DNA from: Escherichia sp. ESNIH1
GTDB taxonomy: Bacteria > Pseudomonadota > Gammaproteobacteria > Enterobacterales > Enterobacteriaceae
DNA: 64,000 nucleotides
NCBI GenBank assembly: GCA_002918705.1
Contig: PQKR01000003.1
Span: forward strand, 310,001-374,000
Direction of reading: 5' to 3'
Part shown: one piece after another, positions 57,908-64,000 of the stretch
How positions within the stretch are numbered: the stretch's first letter is position 1
Layout: each line of letters begins with the position of its first letter
The notes under the pieces: model-generated
What the model saw: only the letters and a program-made list of their open reading frames with translations
Databases searched by the model: none
Told to the model about the DNA's origin: nothing
Made by a program: the position numbers and the translations under genes

Positions 57908-57955
57908 CATGTCACACTTTTTGCATCTCTGTTATGCTATCGTTATTAGATAACA
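57908..57955 (+). promoter_or_regulatory. gal promoter region: CRP site and two -10 elements
   Basis: CATGTCACACTTTTTGCATC (about 57908-57927) matches the E. coli gal CRP site. Downstream, TATGCTA and TATCGTT correspond to the -10 elements of P2 and P1. As in E. coli, cAMP-CRP should favour P1. Confidence 0.8.
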
Positions 57956-57975
57956 TATGGTTAATGGAGCCAAAT

Positions 57976-58992
57976 ATGCGAGTTCTGGTTACAGGTGGTA
58001 GCGGTTACATTGGCAGTCATACCTGCGTACAGCTGTTACAAAACGGTCACGACGTCGTTATTCTCGACAACCTCTGCAACAGTAAGCACAGCGTACTGCC
58101 GGTGATCGCCCGACTGGGCGGTAAAGAGGCCACCTTTATCGAGGGCGATATCCGTAACGAAGCGCTGCTGACCGACCTGCTTCGCGAGCAGGCTATCGAC
58201 ACGGTGATCCACTTTGCTGGCCTGAAGGCCGTTGGCGAATCCGTGGCGAAGCCGCTGGAGTATTACGATAATAACGTGAACGGCACCCTGCGCCTGGTCG
58301 CTGCCATGCGCGCGGCTAACGTCAAAAACCTTATCTTTAGCTCCTCGGCCACCGTCTACGGCGACCAGCCGAAGATCCCGTACGTTGAGAGCTTCCCTAC
58401 CGGTACGCCGCAAAGCCCCTACGGCAAGAGCAAGTTGATGGTAGAGCAGATCCTCACCGACCTGCAAAAAGCCGATCCCGAGTGGAGCATTGCCCTGCTG
58501 CGCTACTTCAACCCGGTGGGCGCGCATCCGTCGGGCGATATGGGTGAAGATCCGCAGGGTATCCCCAATAACCTGATGCCCTACATCGCGCAGGTGGCGG
58601 TAGGCCGCCGCGAGTCGCTGGCTATCTTTGGCAACGACTACCCGACCGAAGACGGCACCGGCGTGCGCGACTATATCCACGTGATGGATCTGGCCGACGG
58701 CCACGTGGCCGCGATGCAGACGCTGGCAGGTAAAGCCGGGGTACATATCTATAACCTGGGCGCAGGCGTCGGCAGCAGCGTGCTGGACGTGGTCAACGCC
58801 TTCAGCAAAGCCTGCGGCAAGCCCATTACCTATCACTTTGCTCCGCGTCGCGAGGGCGATCTGCCGGCCTACTGGGCTGACGCCAGCCGCGCCGATAAAG
58901 AGCTGAACTGGCGGGTGACCCGCTCTCTCGATGAGATGGCGCAGGACACCTGGCGCTGGCAGTCCCGTCACCCGCAGGGCTATGCGGATTAA
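57976..58992 (+). CDS. galE: UDP-glucose 4-epimerase GalE
   Basis: 338-residue short-chain dehydrogenase-type epimerase interconverting UDP-galactose and UDP-glucose. NAD site GGSGYIGSH (about 7-15), Ser in SSSATVYG, and catalytic Tyr in [12 protein letters not shown] (about 149). The ATG at 57976 follows ATGGAGCC and matches E. coli. First gene of galETKM; its coding region holds the internal operator. Confidence 0.97.
   Translation: MRVLVTGGSGYIGSHTCVQLLQNGHDVVILDNLCNSKHSVLPVIARLGGKEATFIEGDIRNEALLTDLLREQAIDTVIHFAGLKAVGESVAKPLEYYDNNVNGTLRLVAAMRAANVKNLIFSSSATVYGDQPKIPYVESFPTGTPQSPYGKSKLMVEQILTDLQKADPEWSIALLRYFNPVGAHPSGDMGEDPQGIPNNLMPYIAQVAVGRRESLAIFGNDYPTEDGTGVRDYIHVMDLADGHVAAMQTLAGKAGVHIYNLGAGVGSSVLDVVNAFSKACGKPITYHFAPRREGDLPAYWADASRADKELNWRVTRSLDEMAQDTWRWQSRHPQGYAD
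57995..58010 (+). promoter_or_regulatory. GalR internal operator OI within galE
   Basis: GTGGTAGCGGTTACAT, the same sequence as E. coli gal OI, 113 bp from OE centre to centre. The OE-OI pair allows the GalR/HU repression loop. Confidence 0.9.
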
Positions 58993-59002
58993 GGAGGATC
59001 CT

Positions 59003-60049
59003 ATGACACAGTTTAACCCGGTCGATCACCCCCATCGCCGATACAATCCGCTGACCGGACAGTGGATCCTGGTTTCGCCCCATCGTGCCAAGCGTCCGTG
59101 GCAGGGCGCGCAGGAGACGCCATCCCAGCAGACCCTGCCAGCGCACGATCCCGACTGCTTCCTCTGCCCCGGCAATACCCGCGTGACCGGCGATAAAAAC
59201 CCGGACTACACCGGCACCTTCGTGTTTACCAACGACTTTGCCGCGCTGATGAGCGATACGCCGGATGCACCTGAGAGCAACGATCCGCTGATGCGCTGCC
59301 AGAGCGCCCGCGGCGTCAGCCGGGTGATCTGCTTCTCCCCGGATCACAGCAAAACCCTGCCGGAGCTGAGCCTCCCGGCGCTGGAAGAGGTCGTCCAGAC
59401 CTGGCAGGCGCAGACCGCCGAGCTGGGTGAAACCTATCCCTGGGTGCAGGTGTTCGAAAATAAAGGGGCGGCGATGGGCTGCTCTAACCCCCATCCGCAC
59501 GGCCAGGTGTGGGCCAACAGCTTCCTGCCCAATGAGATTGAGCGGGAAGACCGCCTGCAGCGAGACTATTTTGCCGCTAACGGTGCGCCAATGCTGCTGG
59601 ACTACGTCAAGCGCGAGCAGGCCGACGGTAGCCGTACCGTGGTCGAGACCGAGCACTGGCTGGCGGTGGTGCCCTACTGGGCGGCCTGGCCGTTTGAGAC
59701 GCTGCTGCTGCCGAAAGCCCCGGTGCTGCGCATTACCGATCTCAGCGACGACCAGCGCAGCGACCTCGCTCTGGCCCTGAAAAAATTAACCAGCCGCTAT
59801 GACAACCTGTTCCAGTGCTCCTTCCCTTACTCAATGGGCTGGCACGGCGCACCGTTTAACGGCGAAGAGAATTCACACTGGCAGCTGCACGCCCACTTCT
59901 ACCCGCCGCTGCTGCGCTCCGCGACGGTGCGCAAGTTTATGGTCGGCTATGAGATGCTGGCAGAGACCCAGCGCGATCTCACGGCGGAACAGGCCGCCGA
60001 GCGCCTGCGGGCGGTCAGTGATATCCATTTTCGCGAATCAGGAGTTTAA
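59003..60049 (+). CDS. galT: Galactose-1-phosphate uridylyltransferase GalT
   Basis: 348-residue HIT-superfamily enzyme exchanging UMP between UDP-glucose and galactose-1-phosphate. Active-site HPH in [12 protein letters not shown] (nucleophile His near 166), zinc ligands CFLCPGN, and HLH-type [11 protein letters not shown] are present. Ribosome site AAGGAGG precedes the ATG 10 bp after galE. Followed by galK after 2 bp. Confidence 0.97.
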   Translation: MTQFNPVDHPHRRYNPLTGQWILVSPHRAKRPWQGAQETPSQQTLPAHDPDCFLCPGNTRVTGDKNPDYTGTFVFTNDFAALMSDTPDAPESNDPLMRCQSARGVSRVICFSPDHSKTLPELSLPALEEVVQTWQAQTAELGETYPWVQVFENKGAAMGCSNPHPHGQVWANSFLPNEIEREDRLQRDYFAANGAPMLLDYVKREQADGSRTVVETEHWLAVVPYWAAWPFETLLLPKAPVLRITDLSDDQRSDLALALKKLTSRYDNLFQCSFPYSMGWHGAPFNGEENSHWQLHAHFYPPLLRSATVRKFMVGYEMLAETQRDLTAEQAAERLRAVSDIHFRESGV

Positions 60050-60051
60050 CC

Positions 60052-61200
60052 ATGAGTCTGAAAGAAAAAACGCAATCTCTGTTTGCTGAGAAGTTCGGCT
60101 ACCCTGCCACGCATACGTTTCAGGCTCCGGGCCGCGTCAACCTGATCGGCGAGCATACCGACTATAACGACGGCTTCGTGCTGCCGTGCGCCATCGACTA
60201 CCAGACGGTGATTAGCGCCGCGCCGCGTACGGATCGCACCGTGCGCGTTATCGCCGCCGACTACGACAACCAGACCGACGCGTTCTCTCTCGATGCGCCG
60301 ATCCTCGCTCACGACAGCCAGCAGTGGTCAAACTACGTCCGTGGCGTGGTGAAGCATCTGCTTAATCGCGATAAAAGCTTTGGCGGGGCGGATCTGGTGA
60401 TCAGCGGTAACGTGCCGCAGGGCGCGGGCTTAAGCTCGTCGGCCTCGCTGGAGGTCGCCGTGGGTACGGTCTTCCAGCAGCTCTATCACCTGCCGCTGGA
60501 CGGGGCGCAGATCGCCCTCAACGGTCAGGAGGCAGAAAATCAGTTCGTCGGCTGCAACTGCGGCATTATGGATCAGCTGATCTCTGCTCTTGGCAAAAAA
60601 GATCATGCCCTGCTGCTCGACTGCCGTACGCTGGGCACCCGCGCGGTCTCCATGCCGCAGGGCGTGGCGGTGATCATCATCAACAGCAATTTCAAACGCA
60701 CCCTGGTCGGCAGCGAGTACAACACCCGCCGCGAGCAGTGTGAAACCGGGGCGCGCTTCTTCCAGCAGCCTGCCCTGCGCGACGTCTCCCTGGAGCAGTT
60801 CAACGCCGTGGCCAACGAGCTGGATCCGCTCGTTGCCAAACGCGTGCGCCACGTACTGACTGAAAACCAGCGTACGGTTGAAGCAGCCGACGCGCTGGAG
60901 AGAGGCGATCTGCAGCGGATGGGCGAGCTGATGGCCGCCTCCCACGCCTCCATGCGCGATGATTTCGAGATCACCGTGCCGCAGATCGATACCCTGGTAG
61001 AGATTGTTAAGGAGACCATCGGCGACAAAGGCGGCGTGCGCATGACCGGCGGCGGCTTCGGCGGCTGCATCGTGGCGCTGGTGCCGGAAGATCTGGTTTC
61101 CCAGGTTCAGGAGGCGGTGGCGGCACAGTATGAAGCCAAAACCGGTATCAAAGAGACCTTCTACGTCTGCAAAGCATCAGAGGGGGCCGGACAGTGCTAA
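60052..61200 (+). CDS. galK: Galactokinase GalK
   Basis: 382-residue GHMP kinase phosphorylating galactose. Galactose-binding [19 protein letters not shown] (about 26-44), ATP-binding [17 protein letters not shown] and the C-terminal MTGGGFGGC motif are intact. Its stop overlaps the galM start by 7 bp. Confidence 0.97.
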   Translation: MSLKEKTQSLFAEKFGYPATHTFQAPGRVNLIGEHTDYNDGFVLPCAIDYQTVISAAPRTDRTVRVIAADYDNQTDAFSLDAPILAHDSQQWSNYVRGVVKHLLNRDKSFGGADLVISGNVPQGAGLSSSASLEVAVGTVFQQLYHLPLDGAQIALNGQEAENQFVGCNCGIMDQLISALGKKDHALLLDCRTLGTRAVSMPQGVAVIIINSNFKRTLVGSEYNTRREQCETGARFFQQPALRDVSLEQFNAVANELDPLVAKRVRHVLTENQRTVEAADALERGDLQRMGELMAASHASMRDDFEITVPQIDTLVEIVKETIGDKGGVRMTGGGFGGCIVALVPEDLVSQVQEAVAAQYEAKTGIKETFYVCKASEGAGQC

Positions 61201-62234
61201 ACGAAACCCCTGCGCTGGCCCCGGACGGGCTGGCATACCGCTTAATCACCCTGCGCAACGGCGCGGGGATGGTGGTTACCCTCATGGACTGGGGCGCAAC
61301 CCTGCTCTCCGCTCGCGTACCGATGTCGGACGGCTCAGTGCGTGAAACGCTTTTAGGCTGTAACACCCCCCAGCGCTACGTGGAGCAGACCGCCTACCTG
61401 GGCGCGTCGGTGGGCCGCTACGCCAACCGCATCGCCAAAAGCCGCTTCACCCTCGACGGGCAGAGCTACTCGCTGCTGCCGAGCCAGGGTGAAAACCAGC
61501 TTCACGGCGGGCCGGAAGGCTTTGATAAACGCCGCTGGCGTATCGTGCGTAAGAACGACAGCGAAGCGCTGCTGAGCCTGACCTCCCCCGACGGTGACCA
61601 GGGTTACCCTGGCAACCTGAATGCCAGCGCCCTCTTCCGCCTGACGGAGGATAACCGCATCTCGATTGAGTACCGCGCCACCGTGGATAAGCCCTGCCCG
61701 GTAAACCTGACCAATCACGCCTACTTTAACCTTAACGGCGTGCAGTCGGACGTGCGCGACCACCAGCTGCAGCTGCTGGCCGATGCGTACCTGCCGGTAG
61801 ATGAAACCGGTATCCCTTACCAGGGAGTGAAGGCGGTTGATGGCACCAGCTTCGACTTCCGTCAGCCGAAAACCATCGCGGATGATTTTTTACAGGATGA
61901 CGATCAGCGGAAGGTTAAGGGGTACGATCACGCTTTCCTGCTGCAGGCGAAGGGTGATGTCAGCCAGCCCGCGGCACACCTCTGGTCGGCGGACAGGAAG
62001 CTACAGATGAGCGTCTACACTACTGCTCCGGCGCTGCAGTTCTACTCCGGCAACTATCTTGAAGGCACGCCTGCCCGCGAACAGGGCGAGTACAGCGCGT
62101 ATCAGGGGCTGGCGCTGGAGAGCGAGTTCCTGCCGGATAGCCCGAACCATCCGGAGTATCCGCAGCCTGACGCCATCCTGCGCCCCGGCGCGGAGTACGT
62201 GAGCCTGACCGAGTATCAGTTTATTCCGCAATAG
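61194..62234 (+). CDS. galM: Aldose 1-epimerase (galactose mutarotase) GalM
   Basis: 346-residue mutarotase interconverting α- and β-galactose, feeding the α form to GalK. Motifs [41 protein letters not shown] (catalytic His) and the C-terminal [18 protein letters not shown] (catalytic Glu) are present. Last gene of the operon, followed by a REP hairpin. Confidence 0.96.
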   Translation: MLNETPALAPDGLAYRLITLRNGAGMVVTLMDWGATLLSARVPMSDGSVRETLLGCNTPQRYVEQTAYLGASVGRYANRIAKSRFTLDGQSYSLLPSQGENQLHGGPEGFDKRRWRIVRKNDSEALLSLTSPDGDQGYPGNLNASALFRLTEDNRISIEYRATVDKPCPVNLTNHAYFNLNGVQSDVRDHQLQLLADAYLPVDETGIPYQGVKAVDGTSFDFRQPKTIADDFLQDDDQRKVKGYDHAFLLQAKGDVSQPAAHLWSADRKLQMSVYTTAPALQFYSGNYLEGTPAREQGEYSAYQGLALESEFLPDSPNHPEYPQPDAILRPGAEYVSLTEYQFIPQ

Positions 62235-62243
62235 TTGGATACG

Positions 62244-62273
62244 CCCGGCGGCGCTACGCTTGCCGGGCCTACA
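62244..62273. repeat. REP hairpin between galM and gpmA
   Basis: GCCCGGCGGCG...CTTGCCGGGCCTAC, a REP unit 10 bp after the galM stop; may protect the gal mRNA 3' end. Confidence 0.78.
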
Positions 62274-62412
62274 GGCAAATATTTGCCCATCCTGCTGAAA
62301 TAAGCACCGTTTGCCGACAAAATCCTAACCCCGATTTCACAAGCACCTTACACTACGCCACTATTTTCGCTATGGTAATGGTTATGCGTTGCTGCTGGCG
62401 TCGCCACGGCAA

Positions 62413-62432
62413 TATAATGAGAATTGTTATTA
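62413..62432 (+). promoter_or_regulatory. Fur-like box upstream of gpmA
   Basis: TATAATGAGAATTGTTATTA matches 14 of 19 positions of the Fur consensus GATAATGATAATCATTATC. Iron control of gpmA has been described in E. coli. It lies about 28 bp before the start codon. Confidence 0.65.
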
Positions 62433-62459
62433 TTCAATCAGGTTTATTAAGGAGAGAGT

Positions 62460-63212
62460 ATGGCTGTTACTAAGCTCGTTCTGGTTCGTCATGGCGAAAG
62501 CCAGTGGAACAACGAAAACCGCTTCACCGGCTGGTACGATGTTGACCTGTCCGAGAAAGGCGTGAGCGAAGCAAAATCAGCAGGTAAGCTGCTGAAAGAA
62601 GAAGGCTTCAGCTTTGATTTTGCCTACACTTCCGTGCTGAAACGCGCCATCCACACCCTGTGGAACGTCCTTGATGAACTCGATCAGGCTTGGCTGCCGG
62701 TAGAGAAGTCCTGGAAACTGAACGAGCGTCACTACGGTGCGCTGCAGGGCCTGAACAAAGCCGAAACCGCTGAGAAGTACGGTGACGAGCAGGTTAAGCA
62801 GTGGCGTCGTGGCTTCGCGGTGACGCCGCCGGCGCTGACCAAAGACGACGAGCGCTTCCCGGGCCACGATCCGCGTTACGCATCTCTGACCGAGCAGGAG
62901 CTGCCGCTGACCGAGAGCCTGGCGCTGACCATCGACCGCGTGATCCCTTACTGGAATGAAACCATTCTGCCGCGCCTGAAAAGCGGCGAGCGCGTGATCA
63001 TTGCCGCTCACGGTAACTCCCTGCGTGCGCTGGTGAAATACCTCGACGATATGGGTGAAGATGAGATCCTTGAGCTGAACATCCCGACCGGCGTACCGCT
63101 GGTGTATGAGTTCGACGAAAACTTCAAGCCGATCAAACACTACTATCTGGGCAACGCTGACGAAATCGCTGCAAAAGCGGCGGCGGTAGCGAACCAGGGT
63201 AAAGCGAAGTAA
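62460..63212 (+). CDS. gpmA: 2,3-bisphosphoglycerate-dependent phosphoglycerate mutase GpmA
   Basis: 250-residue glycolytic mutase interconverting 3- and 2-phosphoglycerate. The RHG motif [10 protein letters not shown] (phospho-His near residue 11), the second histidine in [12 protein letters not shown] (about 184) and [13 protein letters not shown] are intact. Ribosome site AAGGAGAG precedes the ATG. Confidence 0.97.
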   Translation: MAVTKLVLVRHGESQWNNENRFTGWYDVDLSEKGVSEAKSAGKLLKEEGFSFDFAYTSVLKRAIHTLWNVLDELDQAWLPVEKSWKLNERHYGALQGLNKAETAEKYGDEQVKQWRRGFAVTPPALTKDDERFPGHDPRYASLTEQELPLTESLALTIDRVIPYWNETILPRLKSGERVIIAAHGNSLRALVKYLDDMGEDEILELNIPTGVPLVYEFDENFKPIKHYYLGNADEIAAKAAAVANQGKAK

Positions 63213-63219
63213 TTTAAGA

Positions 63220-63252
63220 TTGCCCGGCAGCATTAGGCTGCCGGGCATAATT
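63220..63252. terminator. Bidirectional terminator between gpmA and aroG
   Basis: Perfect 10-bp stem GCCCGGCAGC/GCTGCCGGGC with an ATTAG loop in the 41-bp gap between two convergent genes; moderate A/T tails on both sides (ATAATTAT; TCTTAAAT on the minus strand). Confidence 0.75.
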
Positions 63253-63253
63253 A

Positions 63254-64000
<747 letters not shown>

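Overview
The window is chromosomal DNA from a member of the Enterobacteriaceae with fairly high GC, close to the Enterobacter/Lelliottia/Leclercia/Klebsiella side of the family. Gene content and order largely follow the E. coli K-12 segment from glnHPQ to aroG (around 17-18 min). Most proteins match the E. coli products as I remember them almost end to end. No rRNA, tRNA, insertion sequence, prophage or CRISPR array was seen. Genus cannot be fixed from this window alone.

Layout. 1-6 kb: glnHPQ (glutamine uptake), ybiO (mechanosensitive channel), rlmF (23S rRNA methylase), mcbA. 6-14 kb: an accessory block where E. coli K-12 carries fiu/ybiX. It holds a VOC protein, then a seven-gene operon: a five-gene branched-chain-amino-acid-type ABC transporter, an L-2-amino-thiazoline-4-carboxylate (ATC) hydrolase and an N-carbamoyl-L-amino-acid amidohydrolase. 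A LysR regulator is divergent from it. 14-20 kb: ybiI, ybiJ, ybiB, dinG, rhlE. 20-29 kb: ybhGFSR exporter (without its usual TetR gene cecR), ybhQ, ybhP-clsB-ybhN, ybhL. 29-33 kb: moaABCDE with a molybdenum-cofactor riboswitch and a ModE-like palindrome, then ybhK. 33-37 kb: eptA-pmrA-pmrB (lipid A modification) with a PmrA box, inserted between ybhK and uvrB. 37-47 kb: uvrB, an orphan ABC ATPase, the divergent biotin genes bioDCFB/bioA with a BirA operator, ybhB, ybhC. 47-50.4 kb: a second accessory patch, a HigBA toxin-antitoxin pair and an extra glycogen phosphorylase. 50.5-64 kb: pgl, ybhA, modABC, acrZ, modE, modF, galETKM, gpmA and the 3' part of aroG, which runs off the window.

How the genes work together. 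Molybdenum uptake (modABC), its sensor (modE) and cofactor synthesis (moaABCDE) lie in one window. ModE-type palindromes of the same 9-6-9 layout precede both modA and moaA, and a Moco riboswitch sits in the moaA leader. LexA boxes precede uvrB and dinG. galE carries both GalR operators. gpmA has a Fur-like box. REP hairpins fill many intergenic gaps, one pair lying inside the ybhGFSR operon.

The least ordinary content is the putative ATC-to-cysteine operon, the orphan UrtE/LivF-like ATPase with an altered signature motif, pmrCAB at an unusual site, and the HigBA-phosphorylase patch. I did not find an obviously unprecedented system; these are the best candidates.
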